In this document: one piece after another, positions 8,080 to 19,820 of the stretch
Position numbering within the stretch: the first letter of the stretch is position 1
Layout of the letters: the number at the start of each line of letters is the position of its first letter
NCBI GenBank assembly: GCA_945903705.1
Contig: CAMDOZ010000007.1
Location: 1 to 49,895, forward strand
DNA: 49,895 nt
Reading direction: 5' to 3'
Source: Fidelibacterota bacterium
GTDB lineage: Bacteria > Pseudomonadota > Alphaproteobacteria > Rhodospirillales > Rhodospirillaceae
Notes under the pieces: generated by a model
Seen by the model: the letters and a program-made list of their open reading frames with translations, nothing else
Database searches by the model: none
Told to the model about the DNA's origin: nothing
Program-made: the position numbers and the translations under genes

Positions 8080-10026
8080 TCAGTGAGGGGCTTTGCGCTC
8101 CACGATAACGCCCCCAATCGCCAATGCATCGAAGCGCCCGTCCAAAAGCATCTTGATGGCATCGGTTGGGTATTCGGCGATGGGCTCGCCCGGCCCGTTC
8201 ATCGACGTGTTGAGAACCACGGCGCAACCCGTCAGCTTGTGGAATTGCTTGATCAGGTCGTAGTAGCCGCCGCACTCTTTGCTAACGGTCTGGACCCGCG
8301 CGGTGTTGTCGATATGCGCGATCGCGGGCACGTCGTCTCGAAGGACCTCTCCCACGAACATCATGAATGGCGAACGCGCGGGTAACCCCTTGAACCACTC
8401 GTGGGCGTATTCCTCCAGCACCGACGGCGCTAGAGGGCGCCAGAGCTCGCGGCCCTTTATCGTATTCACCCGCGCCCAGGTGTCCTTGCCGCGCGGGTCG
8501 GCCACGATCGAACGGTGCCCCAGCGCGCGCGGACCGACCTCCGAGCGCCCCTCGAACCAGCCGATGACCTGACCGGCCACCAGCCGCTTCGCGCCTTCGG
8601 CGGCAAGATCGCCTGGCGTGTTCACGCTGATCTTGTCCTTGAATGCCGCGAGAGCGGAAGGGATTGCGTCCTCCGCCAATGGAAGCCCGAGATACGGAAC
8701 GCCTTGCGCGAGCGGATGCGACGGCGTGCGCGGCTTGTCCATAAGGTTATGGTAGACCCACAGCGCGCCGCCGGCTGGCAAGCCGCCGTCGTCGCAGGCG
8801 GGTTCCACATGCACGTCGGTGAAGGTCGTCTCGCGGAAGATGCGCGTGTTGGTCGGGCAATTCAACATGCAGCCGCCGGAAAGGCTGAGGTTGTTGGTAT
8901 TAACCCCGAGGTTCGCGAGGATGCGCGCAAGCTGGTCGACGGCGACCATCATCGTCTCTTCGAAAAGCGTCTGCATGCTGGCAGCGATGTCGGCGTTCAC
9001 CGCTGACGTCATTTTATCCGCATTGCCTATGTCGGCCGGGTTGTAGCGCGACGAGCCGGAGATCACGTCTTCGAGGTGCTTCACCCACGCCTTGTACAAC
9101 GGCACGCCGTCGACCGTGTCTGCGGAGTTGCCGACGAACTTTTCGTCGAACATCGCCGGCCGCCCGTATGGCGCTAGGCCCATCAACTTGCCCGCGGCCG
9201 AACCGCCGAGTTTCAAGACTGTGCCCGCGGCCCACAAGTACACGTTGCCGAGGTCGAGATAATGCGAGCGTATCGGTGTGATGCGATGGCCGTCGCCCAG
9301 CCAGAACAGCCCGCCTTCGTTCAGTCCTCTGCCCCCGTCGAGCGTCATGATCGCGGATGTGGCAAAGGGGGATTGATAGAAGGTTGCCGCCGCATGAGCG
9401 GCGTGGTGGCCGACGTAAGAGGCGGGGATTCGATGCCCCTCGAAGACCAGCGTGGCTGGGAAATTGAAATCCAGGTGCCCCTTCGAATAGTCGGCAAGCG
9501 AACGCGACACGCCGTCTTCAAGCGAAATAAGCGTCGCCTTTTTCCCGACGACACGTCTCCCGTAGACTGGGCCGCGGCTTAAGCATGGGACGATGTGAGC
9601 GTGTTCATCGGGAATCTCGAGTTCCTGCGCCACGCCCGTGTGGAATTTCTCGAACCGGGCCCACGCCGCCTTATTCATGCTATCGGGATGAAGAATTTGG
9701 CGCATATCGCTGATGTTCTCGGCGCGGCTGGCGTCTTCGAGATTGGAAGGAAGGGTGTCGGTGGGATTGCGTCCCGGCTCGACGGTGAAGGGATAGCGAT
9801 CGTCGAAAACCAAGTCCCTCGCTTGCGTGCTGACGATGGCGCAATAGTCGATCTCTTCGGGCCGCAGGCCCGCCCGGGACAACACGTCCGAAACGAATTG
9901 ATGAGACAGGCCGCTCGCGTGTTTGCGTCGAAGTAGCCGCTCGGCGTGCGCGAGGAACTTAACTCGGCCGTCCTCCACGATCGCGATGCCCGCGTCGTGA
10001 CCGAACTGTAAGCCGAGAATACGCAT
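8080..10026 (-). CDS. NodU/CmcH-family carbamoyltransferase
   Basis: A 648-residue cytoplasmic O-carbamoyltransferase, which transfers carbamoyl from carbamoyl phosphate to a hydroxyl of a sugar or small molecule through an adenylated intermediate. The N-terminal ASKHA/TsaD-like domain opens with ILGLQFGHDAGIAIVEDGRV and has the metal-binding GHHAAHAA motif and the phosphate loop MTLDGGRG. The second half contains LSGGCMLNCPTN. The C-terminal domain carries EGRSEVGPRALGHRSI and VVLNTSMNGPGEPI, both hallmarks of the family. The full length suggests activity. It faces the opposite way from the preceding PIG-L/WbqC/methyltransferase genes; the acceptor is not known, but a glycan or secondary metabolite fits the neighbourhood. 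Confidence 0.92.
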   Translation of the reverse strand: MRILGLQFGHDAGIAIVEDGRVKFLAHAERLLRRKHASGLSHQFVSDVLSRAGLRPEEIDYCAIVSTQARDLVFDDRYPFTVEPGRNPTDTLPSNLEDASRAENISDMRQILHPDSMNKAAWARFEKFHTGVAQELEIPDEHAHIVPCLSRGPVYGRRVVGKKATLISLEDGVSRSLADYSKGHLDFNFPATLVFEGHRIPASYVGHHAAHAAATFYQSPFATSAIMTLDGGRGLNEGGLFWLGDGHRITPIRSHYLDLGNVYLWAAGTVLKLGGSAAGKLMGLAPYGRPAMFDEKFVGNSADTVDGVPLYKAWVKHLEDVISGSSRYNPADIGNADKMTSAVNADIAASMQTLFEETMMVAVDQLARILANLGVNTNNLSLSGGCMLNCPTNTRIFRETTFTDVHVEPACDDGGLPAGGALWVYHNLMDKPRTPSHPLAQGVPYLGLPLAEDAIPSALAAFKDKISVNTPGDLAAEGAKRLVAGQVIGWFEGRSEVGPRALGHRSIVADPRGKDTWARVNTIKGRELWRPLAPSVLEEYAHEWFKGLPARSPFMMFVGEVLRDDVPAIAHIDNTARVQTVSKECGGYYDLIKQFHKLTGCAVVLNTSMNGPGEPIAEYPTDAIKMLLDGRFDALAIGGVIVERKAPH

Positions 10027-10136
10027 AGGAACTCCTGGACTTGGCCGCCGGCGGGCGGTATTTCGCTACCCGCGCGGCTGACCTAAAGGGGCAAAATATC
10101 GCGGTCTGTCAATGGGGTTACCCACAATCAGTTGCC

Positions 10137-10165
10137 TTGACTCTGCTACCCTTGGCCAATAAAAC
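10137..10165 (+). promoter_or_regulatory. Candidate housekeeping promoter of the nuo operon
   Basis: TTGACT at 10137-10142, 17-base spacer, TAAAAC at 10160-10165, inside the 280-base gap between the divergent carbamoyltransferase gene and nuoA. A second candidate, TATAAT at 10244-10249 inside an ATTTAT/ATAAAT inverted repeat (10241-10256), has no good -35 box. The rest of the gap shows no other structure. Confidence 0.4.
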
Positions 10166-10306
10166 TCCGGCACGACGCGCGTGGGGACGGGCGGACGCAA
10201 GGGGCTTCTGGCACGTTCCTGTCTGTGCCGTAACTAATTGATTTATAATGATAAATGAGTCGACCCGGCGTCCAGGTGCTGGCGGCTCAGTGGCAAGGCT
10301 GGTGGC

Positions 10307-10672
10307 ATGCAGCAGCTGCTCACAGAATATCTCCCGATCCTGATCTTCCTCGGCATCGCCTTTGGGTTCGCGCTGGTGATCGTGATCGCGTCGCTTATTG
10401 CCGGACCTAGCCGTCCGGATCCAGAAAAAACCTCCGCCTATGAGTGCGGTTTCGAGCCCTTCGATGACGCCCGTTCGAAGTTCGACGTGCGCTTCTACCT
10501 GGTCTCGATCCTGTTCATCATTTTCGACCTGGAAGTGGCCTTCCTGTTCCCCTGGGCGGTCAGCCTCGGGAAGATCGGCCTCTTCGGCTTCTGGTCGATG
10601 ATGGTGTTCCTGGGCGTGCTCACCGTGGGCTTCATCTACGAATGGAAAAAGGGAGCACTGGAGTGGGAGTAA
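10307..10672 (+). CDS. nuoA: NADH-quinone oxidoreductase subunit A
   Basis: A 121-residue small membrane subunit of respiratory complex I, with three transmembrane helices (about 8-30, 65-88 and 93-113). The conserved loop between helices 1 and 2 contains [39 protein letters not shown]; its Cys lies in the quinone-tunnel loop that changes state in the deactive enzyme. It is the first gene of a 14-gene operon. The coding end overlaps or abuts the nuoB start, showing tight coupling. Confidence 0.97.
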   Translation: MQQLLTEYLPILIFLGIAFGFALVIVIASLIAGPSRPDPEKTSAYECGFEPFDDARSKFDVRFYLVSILFIIFDLEVAFLFPWAVSLGKIGLFGFWSMMVFLGVLTVGFIYEWKKGALEWE

Positions 10673-11220
10673 CCGTTCCGGCCGCGCCGAAAACCGAAAT
10701 CATCCGCCCCACCACGGCGGCCGATGCGCAAGTCATGTCGCGTGTCGCCGACGAGCTGCAGAACAAGGGCTTCCTGCTGACCTCGCTCGATCAGCTCGTC
10801 AACTGGGGCCGCACCGGATCCTTGTGGCCGATGTCCTTTGGCCTCGCGTGCTGCGCCGTCGAGATGATGCACACCGCCATGGCGCGCTACGACCTGGACC
10901 GCTTCGGCATGGTCTTCCGTCCGAGCCCGCGCCAGTCCGATTGCATGATCGTCGCGGGCACCCTCACCAACAAAATGGCGCCGGCGCTGCGCAAGGTTTA
11001 CGACCAGATGCCCGAGCCGCGCTGGGTCATTTCCATGGGCTCCTGTGCGAATGGGGGCGGCTACTACCACTATTCCTATTCCGTCGTGCGCGGCTGTGAC
11101 CGCATCGTGCCCGTCGACATCTATGTCCCTGGCTGCCCGCCCACGGCCGAGGCGCTTCTGTACGGCATTCTTCAGCTGCACAAGAAGATCCGCCGCGTCG
11201 GCACTATTGATCGCGCGTAA
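10663..11220 (+). CDS. nuoB: NADH-quinone oxidoreductase subunit B (cluster N2)
   Basis: Hydrophilic subunit carrying the terminal 4Fe-4S cluster N2, next to the quinone site. Cluster ligands are visible: the tandem Cys pair in [11 protein letters not shown], the Cys of [11 protein letters not shown] and the Cys of YVPGCPP. I chose the GTG at 10663 (185 residues) because AAGGGAG lies about 8 bases upstream and the N-terminus then matches family practice. An ATG at 10642 in the same frame would add seven residues and overlap nuoA by 31 bases, without a ribosome-binding site. Confidence 0.96.
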   Translation: MGVTVPAAPKTEIIRPTTAADAQVMSRVADELQNKGFLLTSLDQLVNWGRTGSLWPMSFGLACCAVEMMHTAMARYDLDRFGMVFRPSPRQSDCMIVAGTLTNKMAPALRKVYDQMPEPRWVISMGSCANGGGYYHYSYSVVRGCDRIVPVDIYVPGCPPTAEALLYGILQLHKKIRRVGTIDRA

Positions 11221-11225
11221 AGCTC

Positions 11226-11861
11226 ATGACGCTTGGAATTGAAGGCCTTCGCGAAATCTCCGCTCACGTCAGCCGGGTTCTGTCCGACGATGTGACCTCG
11301 ACCGAAATCGTGCGCGGCGAATTGGTCGCCCGCGTCAAGCGCGCCTCCATCGTCAAGGTGCTCACCGCGCTCCGCGACGATCCGAAGCTCGCCTTTACCC
11401 AGCTCATCGACGTCTGCGGCGCCGATTATCCCGAAACCGCCGAGCGCTTCGAGGTCGTCTATCACCTGCTCTCCATGAGCCTCAATCAGCGCATCCGTCT
11501 GAAGCTGACGGTGGGCGAGGAGACGCCGGTGCCGAGCGCCACCTCCGTATTCGCCTGCGCCGACTGGCTCGAGCGCGAAGTGTGGGACATGTACGGCGTG
11601 TTCTTCGCCGATCATCCGGACCTGCGCCGCATCCTCACCGACTATGGCTTCGAAGGGCATCCGCTGCGCAAGGATTTCCCGCTCACCGGCTATGTCGAAG
11701 TGCGTTACGACCAGGAACAGAAGCGCGTCATCTATGAACCGGTGAAGCTCGCGCAGGATTTCCGCACCTTCGATTTCCTCTCGCCCTGGGAAGGCATCCA
11801 GAAGTTGCTCCCCGGCGACGAGAAGGCCAGCCCGGCGCCCACCAAACAGGGCGGGGCTTAA
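11226..11861 (+). CDS. nuoC: NADH-quinone oxidoreductase subunit C
   Basis: A 211-residue 30-kDa subunit of the peripheral arm of complex I. It contains the family signature [41 protein letters not shown] (about residues 117-157). It is a separate protein and not fused to NuoD, as in alphaproteobacteria and mitochondria. The gene lies 5 bases after nuoB and 3 bases before nuoD. Confidence 0.97.
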   Translation: MTLGIEGLREISAHVSRVLSDDVTSTEIVRGELVARVKRASIVKVLTALRDDPKLAFTQLIDVCGADYPETAERFEVVYHLLSMSLNQRIRLKLTVGEETPVPSATSVFACADWLEREVWDMYGVFFADHPDLRRILTDYGFEGHPLRKDFPLTGYVEVRYDQEQKRVIYEPVKLAQDFRTFDFLSPWEGIQKLLPGDEKASPAPTKQGGA

Positions 11862-11864
11862 GCC

Positions 11865-13051
11865 ATGTCGCAAGTCGCTGACGCAGAAATCGAGAACTAC
11901 ACGCTGAACTTCGGTCCGCAGCATCCGGCCGCGCACGGTGTGTTGCGCCTGGTGCTCGAGATGGACGGCGAAGTCATCGACCGCGTCGATGCGCATATCG
12001 GCCTTCTCCACCGCGGCACCGAGAAGCTCATCGAGTACAAGACCTATCTGCAGGCGCTGCCGTACTTCGACCGCCTCGACTACGTTTCGCCGATGAACCA
12101 GGAGCAGGCCTACTCGCTCGCCGTCGAAAACTCCTCGGCATCGAAGTCCCGAAGCGCGCGAAGTACATCCGCATGTTATTCGCGGAACTGACGCGCATCT
12201 TGAACCACATCATGAACATCGCCTCTTACGCCATGGATGTCGGCGCCATGACGCCGTTCCTGTGGACGTTCGAAGAGCGCGAAAAGATCATGGGCTTCTA
12301 CGACGATGTTTGCGGCGCGCGCATGCACGCCAACTACATCCGTCCGGGCGGCGTCGCGCTGGATATGCCCGCCGGCATGACCGAGCGCATTCATGAGTGG
12401 GCGAACGGCTATTCCAAGGTCCTCGACGACATGGAAGGCCTGCTCACCGAGAATCGCATCTTCAAGCAGCGCGTGGTCGACATCGGCGTGGTCTCGAAGG
12501 AACAGGCGCTCGCCTGGGGCTTCACCGGGCCGAACCTGCGCGCCTCGGGCGTTGCGTGGGATTTGCGTAAGTCGCAGCCCTACGACGGCTACGAAGAGAT
12601 GGAATTCGACATTCCCATCGGCAAGAACGGCGACTGCTTCGATCGTTACCTCGTGCGCGTCGAAGAAATGCGCCAGTCCCTGAAGATCATCAGGCAGTGC
12701 CTCGCGAAGATGCCCTCAGGGCCGGTGCGCGTGAACGACCGCAAGATCCTGGCGCCGCCGCGCGCCGAAATGAAAACCTCGATGGAAGCTCTCATCCATC
12801 ACTTCAAGCTTTATACCGAGGGTTACAAGGTCCCGGCCGGCGAGGTCTATGTGCCCACCGAAGCGCCCAAAGGCGAGTTCGGCGTGTACCTGGTCTCCGA
12901 CGGCACCAATAAGCCCTACCGCTGTCGTATTCGCGCTCCGGGGTTCGTGCACCTCGCGGCCATGGACGCCATGCTGCGCGGTCACATGCTGGCCGACGTG
13001 CCGGCGGTGTTGGGTTCGATCGATATCGTGTTCGGTGAGGTTGACCGATGA
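11865..13051 (+). CDS. nuoD: NADH-quinone oxidoreductase subunit D, frameshifted in this sequence
   Basis: The 49-kDa subunit that forms much of the quinone-binding chamber. The first frame (11865-about 12131) encodes a normal N-terminus with [22 protein letters not shown] and [29 protein letters not shown]. It then derails: after AVE the frame reads NSSASKS and stops at 12191. The next frame resumes the family sequence without a gap ([23 protein letters not shown]) and runs to 13051. Restoring one base in the A run at 12127-12130 (expected [13 protein letters not shown]) gives a standard protein of about 396 residues. Everything on both sides is intact, so a sequencing or assembly deletion is the simplest reading; a true mutation would destroy complex I. 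Confidence 0.93.
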
Positions 13052-13776
13052 GCGCGCGTGTTATGGCGGAGAACCAGCCGGAGAGCTTCAAGTTCCGGGC
13101 GGAGTTTCTCGAGCGGGCGCACCGCATTATCGCCAAGTATCCCTCCAGCCGTCAGGCGAGCGCGGTGATTCCGCTGCTCGATCTCGCGCAGCGTCAGGAA
13201 GGCTGGGTGTCCCGCGCCGCGATGGAACATGTGGGCGAGATGCTCGACATGGCGTCCATCCGCGTCATGGAAGTCGCGACCTTCTACACCATGTTCAAGC
13301 TCGCGCCCGCGGGGAGGAACCACCTCCAGGTCTGCACGAGCTTGTCGTGCTGGCTGCGCGGCTCGAACGACGTCGTAAAGGCGTGCAAGGAAAAGCTCGG
13401 CATCGGCTTCGGCGAAGTCACGCCCGACGGCGCCTTCAGCATGGAAGAAGTCGAGTGCGCGGGCGCTTGCGTCAACGCGCCCGTCGTCGCCGTGGGTGAC
13501 GATTACTACGAGGACGTCGACTACGCTTCGACAGGCAAATTGATCGAAGCGCTCCGGCGCGGCGAGAAGCTGCCGAACCACGGCTCGGTCACGGGCCGCG
13601 ACGGCTCGGCCCCGGCCGGGGACAAGACCTCGCTCACCGACGATCCGACGATCAAGATCCCCAAACAGGATCTCGCCGCGGCCAAGGCGGCGTTCGAAAA
13701 AGCGAAAGCGGATGCCGCGGCGAAAGCTGCTGCGCCTCCACCTCCGCCGCCGAAGCCGGCGAACCCGGCTCCTTAA
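13048..13776 (+). CDS. nuoE: NADH-quinone oxidoreductase subunit E (24 kDa), with C-terminal tail
   Basis: Carries the N1a 2Fe-2S cluster; ligands are Cys96 and Cys101 ([11 protein letters not shown]) and Cys137 and Cys141 ([10 protein letters not shown]). The thioredoxin-like domain ends near residue 180. The protein is 242 residues, longer than a minimal NuoE, because of a tail of about 50 residues rich in Lys, Ala and Pro ([20 protein letters not shown], then a proline run). The ATG overlaps the nuoD stop as ATGA. Confidence 0.96.
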   Translation: MSARVMAENQPESFKFRAEFLERAHRIIAKYPSSRQASAVIPLLDLAQRQEGWVSRAAMEHVGEMLDMASIRVMEVATFYTMFKLAPAGRNHLQVCTSLSCWLRGSNDVVKACKEKLGIGFGEVTPDGAFSMEEVECAGACVNAPVVAVGDDYYEDVDYASTGKLIEALRRGEKLPNHGSVTGRDGSAPAGDKTSLTDDPTIKIPKQDLAAAKAAFEKAKADAAAKAAAPPPPPPKPANPAP

Positions 13777-13791
13777 GCACAGGTCCCTTAC

Positions 13792-15087
<1,296 letters not shown>

Positions 15088-15107
15088 GGCGGGGCGAGGG
15101 GAAGAGC

Positions 15108-17171
15108 ATGCCTAAGCTTACGATTGACGGTATCCAGGTCGAAGTTCCGGCCAACACCACGATCCTCCAAGCGGCGGAATCCGTGGGCGTGGAAATTCCG
15201 CGCTTCTGCTATCACGACCGCCTCAGCATCGCCGGCAATTGTCGCATGTGCCTGGTCGATGTCGAGAAGTCGCCGAAGCCGGTCGCCTCCTGCGCCATGC
15301 CCGTGAACGAAGGCATGGTCGTGCACACCAAGTCCGACCGCGCCAACAAGGCCCGCGGCGGCGTCATGGAATTCCTGCTCATCAACCACCCGCTCGATTG
15401 CCCGATCTGCGACCAGGGCGGCGAGTGCGATCTGCAAGACCAAGCCATGGCCTATGGCTTCGACCGCGGCCGCTTCGCCGAGAACAAGCGCGCGGTCAAA
15501 GACAAGTACATGGGTCCGCTGGTCGCGACCTATATGACCCGCTGCATCCACTGCACTCGCTGTGTGCGCTTCGCGACGGAAGTCGCCGGCGTCCCGGAGC
15601 TCGGCGCCTTGGGCCGCGGCGAGGACATGGAAATCACCACCTATCTCGAAGGTGCTTTGTCGTCGGAGCTTTCCGGCAACGTCGTCGACCTCTGCCCGGT
15701 GGGCGCGCTCACCTCGAAGCCTTACGCTTTCTCCGCGCGCCCCTGGGAGCTGCGCAAAACGGAATCCATCGACGTCATGGACGCCGTCGGCACCAACATC
15801 CGTGTCGATGCCCGCGGCCGCGAAGTCATGCGCGTCCTGCCGCGCATCCATGAAGATGTGAACGAGGAGTGGCTGGCGGATAAAAGCCGTCACGCCTGCG
15901 ACGGTCTCGCTTATCAGCGCCTCGACCGCCCCTATGTGCGCCGCAACGGCAAGCTCGCCGCGGTCACCTGGGACGAAGCCTTTGACGCGATCGCTGTGAA
16001 GCTGCGCGGCGCGGTCGGCAGCCGCATCGCCGCCATCGCGGGTGACCTCATGGATGCTGAGTCCATGATGGCCCTCAAGGACCTGATGACGGGGCTGGGC
16101 TCTCAGAATACCGACTGTCGCCAGGATGGCGCCGCGGTCGATCCGAAGACCCGCGCCTCTTATCTCTTCAACTCGACCATCGCCGGCATCGAACAGGCCG
16201 ACGTGATCCTCATCGTCGGCTCCGACGTGCGCCGCGAAGCGCCCGTCTTGAATGCCCGCATCCGCAAGCGCTCTCTGCGCAGCGGTCTCACGGTCGCCGT
16301 CATCGGCGCCGACACACAGCTCACCTATAAGACCGAAAACCTCGGCGCCTCGGCGGACATCCTCGCGAAAATCGCCGACGGCTCTCATCCGTTCGCCGAG
16401 AAACTGAAGAACGCCAAGAAGCCCATGATCATCGTCGGCATGGCCGCCCTCGCGCGTGCCGACGGCGGCGCGATCCTCAGCGCCGCCCGCCAGGTCGCCG
16501 ACTCTTGCGGTCTCGTGAAGGACGGCTGGAACGGATTCAACGTGCTGCACACCGCCGCCGGCCGTGTCGGGGGTCTCGATGTCGGCTTCGCGCCGGGCGA
16601 GGGTGGCAAAGATACCCGCGGTATCCTCGACGCCGCCGGCAAGGGCGAGCTCGATGTCGTGTTCCTCCTGGGCGCCGACGAAATCGACACCGCCAAACTC
16701 GGCCGCGCCTTCGTGGTCTATCAAGGCCACCACGGTGATCGCGGTGCGCACCGCGCCGACGTCATCCTGCCGGGCGCCGCCTACACCGAGAAGGACGGCA
16801 CCTACGTCAATACCGAAGGCCGCGTCCAGGAAGCCTACCGCGCCGTGTTCCCGCCGGGCGACGCCCGCGAGGACTGGACCATCTTCCGTGCGCTGTCTGC
16901 CGTTCTCGGGAAAACCTTGCCCTACGACAATCTCAAGCAGCTCCGCGCGCGCATGGTTAAGGCCAATCCGGTGTTCGCAAGCGCCGACAAGATCACGGCG
17001 GCCCCGTGGAAGAGCTTCGGAACCTCCGGCGCGGTCGTGGCGACGCCGTTCGATTACCCCGTGAAGAACTACTATATGACTGATCCCATCAGCCGGGCCT
17101 CGCGCACCATGGCGCAGTGCACGGAAGAGTTCGTTCTCGGCACCAAACAGAAGACGGGCACCCATGGCTGA
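15108..17171 (+). CDS. nuoG: NADH-quinone oxidoreductase subunit G (75 kDa)
   Basis: Largest peripheral-arm subunit, with the iron-sulfur chain N1b, N4 and N5. The N-terminal ferredoxin-like domain has [16 protein letters not shown] (Cys34, 45, 48) and the next Cys in VASCAMPV. N5/N4 ligands follow in [15 protein letters not shown] and [11 protein letters not shown]. The C-terminal half is the catalytically dead molybdopterin-oxidoreductase-like domain. At 687 residues it is the short alphaproteobacterial/mitochondrial type. Its last 8 bases overlap nuoH. Confidence 0.98.
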   Translation: MPKLTIDGIQVEVPANTTILQAAESVGVEIPRFCYHDRLSIAGNCRMCLVDVEKSPKPVASCAMPVNEGMVVHTKSDRANKARGGVMEFLLINHPLDCPICDQGGECDLQDQAMAYGFDRGRFAENKRAVKDKYMGPLVATYMTRCIHCTRCVRFATEVAGVPELGALGRGEDMEITTYLEGALSSELSGNVVDLCPVGALTSKPYAFSARPWELRKTESIDVMDAVGTNIRVDARGREVMRVLPRIHEDVNEEWLADKSRHACDGLAYQRLDRPYVRRNGKLAAVTWDEAFDAIAVKLRGAVGSRIAAIAGDLMDAESMMALKDLMTGLGSQNTDCRQDGAAVDPKTRASYLFNSTIAGIEQADVILIVGSDVRREAPVLNARIRKRSLRSGLTVAVIGADTQLTYKTENLGASADILAKIADGSHPFAEKLKNAKKPMIIVGMAALARADGGAILSAARQVADSCGLVKDGWNGFNVLHTAAGRVGGLDVGFAPGEGGKDTRGILDAAGKGELDVVFLLGADEIDTAKLGRAFVVYQGHHGDRGAHRADVILPGAAYTEKDGTYVNTEGRVQEAYRAVFPPGDAREDWTIFRALSAVLGKTLPYDNLKQLRARMVKANPVFASADKITAAPWKSFGTSGAVVATPFDYPVKNYYMTDPISRASRTMAQCTEEFVLGTKQKTGTHG

Positions 17172-18198
17172 GTTCGTCGACGGATATCTGCTGCCCGGCC
17201 TCTGGATCGTTGCGAAGATCCTGATGCTGGCTGTGCCTTTGCTGATCCTCATGGCGTTCCTAACGCTGGCCGAGCGCCGCATCATCGGCGCCATGCAGAT
17301 GCGCAAAGGCCCCAACGTCGTCGGCCCCTTCGGCCTGCTTCAGCCCTTCGCCGATGCCGTGAAGCTCCTGTTCAAGGAAACCGTGGTGCCGACAGGCTCT
17401 TCGCCGGTCGTGTTTTTCCTCGCGCCCATGATCACCTTCACCTTGGCGCTCCTCGCCTGGGCGGTGATCCCGCTCGACGTGGGCATGGTGCTCTCCAACG
17501 TCAACGTCGGCATTCTCTACCTGTTCGCCATCTCCTCGCTCGGCGTGTACGGCATCGTCATGGCCGGCTGGGCGTCCAACAGCCGCTACGCTTTCCTGGG
17601 CGCCATGCGCTCGGCCGCGCAGATGGTGTCCTACGAAGTCTCCATCGGTTTCGTGATGATTTCGGTGCTGCTCACCGCCGGTACGCTGAACCTCTCCGAG
17701 TTGGTCGAGGCACAGCGCGGCATGTGGTTCTTCCTGCCGCACTTCCCGATGTTCATCGTCTTCTTCATCTCGGTCCTGGCCGAGACGAACCGCCACCCCT
17801 TCGACCTTCCGGAAGCTGAATCGGAACTGGTCGCCGGTTTCATGACCGAATACTCGTCCATGGCCTTCGCCCTCTTCTTCCTCGGCGAGTACATGAACAT
17901 GATCATGATGTCTGGCATCGTCTCGATCCTGTTCCTCGGCGGCTGGCTTGCGCCGCACGAGATGCTGCCGGGCCTTTCGGTCCTGGCGCCGATCTTCACT
18001 TGGATCCCGGGCGTCCTCTGGTTCTTCTTCAAGATCTGCTTCTGTCTTTTCGTCTTCATCTGGGTGCGCGCGACGTTCCCGCGTTACCGCTACGACCAAC
18101 TCATGCGCCTCGGTTGGAAAGTGTTCCTGCCGCTCTCGCTGATCTGGCTTGTCCTTACGGCGGGCTTCCTGGTCTACACCGGCAAGCTGGCGCAGTAG
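17164..18198 (+). CDS. nuoH: NADH-quinone oxidoreductase subunit H
   Basis: A 344-residue membrane subunit with eight or nine predicted helices that forms the quinone channel entrance and links the two arms. Conserved stretches include [25 protein letters not shown], the acidic loop [20 protein letters not shown], and the Arg/Tyr-rich [18 protein letters not shown] near the C-terminus. It overlaps nuoG by 8 bases. Confidence 0.98.
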   Translation: MAEFVDGYLLPGLWIVAKILMLAVPLLILMAFLTLAERRIIGAMQMRKGPNVVGPFGLLQPFADAVKLLFKETVVPTGSSPVVFFLAPMITFTLALLAWAVIPLDVGMVLSNVNVGILYLFAISSLGVYGIVMAGWASNSRYAFLGAMRSAAQMVSYEVSIGFVMISVLLTAGTLNLSELVEAQRGMWFFLPHFPMFIVFFISVLAETNRHPFDLPEAESELVAGFMTEYSSMAFALFFLGEYMNMIMMSGIVSILFLGGWLAPHEMLPGLSVLAPIFTWIPGVLWFFFKICFCLFVFIWVRATFPRYRYDQLMRLGWKVFLPLSLIWLVLTAGFLVYTGKLAQ

Positions 18199-18211
18199 GG
18201 GAGGATTGACC

Positions 18212-18697
18212 ATGGCACTCAATGCATCCCTCCGTACCGCCCTCCTGTGGGAGCTCCTCACAGGCATGTGGCTGACGCTCAAATACATGTTCGGGCCGAA
18301 GGTCACGCTCAATTACCCATTCGAGAAGGGCCCGCTGTCGCCCCGCTTCCGCGGCGAACACGCGCTGCGCCGTTATCCGAACGGCGAAGAGCGTTGCATC
18401 GCCTGCAAGCTCTGCGAGGCCATCTGCCCCGCGCAGGCCATCACCATCGAAGCCGAACCGCGCGCCGATGGTTCCCGTAGGACCACGCGCTACGACATCG
18501 ACATGACGAAGTGCATCTACTGCGGCTTCTGCGAGGAAGCCTGCCCGGTGGACGCCATCGTCGAGGGCCCGAACTTCGAGTTCGCGACCGAAACGCACGA
18601 CGAACTGCTCTACAACAAAGACAAGTTGCTCGCGAACGGCGACCGCTGGGAGCCCGAACTCGCGAAACGCCTGGAAATGAACGCGCCGTACCGGTAG
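18212..18697 (+). CDS. nuoI: NADH-quinone oxidoreductase subunit I (TYKY, 2x[4Fe-4S])
   Basis: A 161-residue ferredoxin-like subunit holding clusters N6a and N6b; ligands are in [15 protein letters not shown] and [15 protein letters not shown]. The open frame reaches back into nuoH, but ATG at 18212 has a strong GGGGAGGA site and gives the family start with an amphipathic N-terminal helix. The C-terminal TYKY region is represented by YNKDKLL. A palindromic repeat follows it inside the operon. Confidence 0.98.
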   Translation: MALNASLRTALLWELLTGMWLTLKYMFGPKVTLNYPFEKGPLSPRFRGEHALRRYPNGEERCIACKLCEAICPAQAITIEAEPRADGSRRTTRYDIDMTKCIYCGFCEEACPVDAIVEGPNFEFATETHDELLYNKDKLLANGDRWEPELAKRLEMNAPYR

Positions 18698-18705
18698 GGG
18701 CCCGG

Positions 18706-18800
18706 AAACTTCCCCCCACCCTTACCCTCCCCACGAGGGGGAGGGTAAGAACTCGAAATTCCCCTCCCCTTGAGGGGGAGGGGTTAGGGGTGGGGTGAGG
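18706..18800. repeat. CCCTCACCC-type palindromic repeat inside the nuo operon
   Basis: Two nested stem-loops: CTTACCCTCCCC/GGGGAGGGTAAG (18721-18749) and CCCCTCCCC/GGGGGAGGGG (about 18761-18783), enclosed by CCCCCCACCC on the left and GGGGTTAGGGGTGGGG on the right. It fills much of the 174-base gap between nuoI and nuoJ, the widest gap in the operon. Related sequence lies at 24838-24900 and, more distantly, at 28918-28950 and 36203-36270. Confidence 0.85.
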
Positions 18801-18871
18801 GACGAACTGAGGGGCCGAGGGGATACAGAAGTGAGAGAAGATCTGAACACCGAAAAGAAAGGCACGCGCGC

Positions 18872-19489
18872 ATGATTATCGCCACGCTCGCCTTCTATCT
18901 TTTCGCCATCGTCGCGGTGATCTCCGCGCTGAACGTCATCTTTCAGCGCAATCCCGTGCACTCGGTCTTGTGGCTGATCCTGACCTTCTTCAACGCCGCG
19001 GGCCTCTTCGTCCTGCTCGGTGCCGAGTTCGTCGCCATGATCCTCGTGGTCGTCTACGTGGGCGCGGTCGCGGTTCTGTTCCTGTTTGTGGTGATGATGC
19101 TCGACATCAATATCACCGTGATCCGCGAAGGGTTCCTTAAATATCTGTGGGTCGGCGCCACCATCGGCGTCATTCTCCTGGCCGAGCTCGCGGTCGTGTT
19201 CGGCGGCTGGGTCATGTCGCCCGACGCCCAGAAGCTCCGCACGGCGCCGGCGCCCGCGCCCGACGCGCTCTCGAACACCGAGGCGCTCGGCAGCTTGCTC
19301 TATACAAATTACGCCTACCTGTTCCAGGCCGCGGGCCTCGTGCTCCTGGTCGCCATGGTGGGCGCGATCGTGCTCACCCTTCGCCGCCGTCCGGGCGTGC
19401 GCAAGCAGAATATCCACGATCAGGTGAACCGCCGCGTCCAGGACACGCTCGAGATCGTCAAGGTCGAGACCGGAAAGGGCGTGTCATGA
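18872..19489 (+). CDS. nuoJ: NADH-quinone oxidoreductase subunit J
   Basis: A 205-residue membrane subunit with five transmembrane helices. The third helix carries the conserved [18 protein letters not shown], whose pi-bulge helix rotates in the catalytic cycle. A polar C-terminal tail of about 40 residues ([18 protein letters not shown]) is cytoplasmic. The end overlaps the nuoK start (ATGA). Confidence 0.97.
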   Translation: MIIATLAFYLFAIVAVISALNVIFQRNPVHSVLWLILTFFNAAGLFVLLGAEFVAMILVVVYVGAVAVLFLFVVMMLDINITVIREGFLKYLWVGATIGVILLAELAVVFGGWVMSPDAQKLRTAPAPAPDALSNTEALGSLLYTNYAYLFQAAGLVLLVAMVGAIVLTLRRRPGVRKQNIHDQVNRRVQDTLEIVKVETGKGVS

Positions 19490-19815
19490 GTCCGGAAACT
19501 GCCACCGTCGGCGTGGGCCTTTCGCACTATCTCACGGTAAGCGCGATCCTGTTCACCATCGGCATCTTCGGCATCTTCCTCAACCGGAAGAACCTCATCG
19601 TCATCATGATGTCCATCGAGCTCATGCTGCTCGCCGTGAACATCAACCTGGTGGCCTTCTCTTCATTCCTCAACGATCTCGTGGGCCAGGTCTTTACGAT
19701 GCTGGTGCTGACGGTGGCGGCGGCGGAGGCGGCCATCGGGCTCGCCATCGTCGTGGTGTTCTACCGTAACCGGCGGTCCATCGAAGTCGAAGACATCAAC
19801 ACGATGAAAGGGTAG
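19486..19815 (+). CDS. nuoK: NADH-quinone oxidoreductase subunit K
   Basis: A 109-residue antiporter-like subunit with three helices. The two buried glutamates of the proton path are visible in [12 protein letters not shown] and [15 protein letters not shown]. The start is the ATG at 19486 overlapping the nuoJ stop; the open frame upstream is not coding. Confidence 0.97.
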   Translation: MSPETATVGVGLSHYLTVSAILFTIGIFGIFLNRKNLIVIMMSIELMLLAVNINLVAFSSFLNDLVGQVFTMLVLTVAAAEAAIGLAIVVVFYRNRRSIEVEDINTMKG

Positions 19816-19820
19816 GGGCC

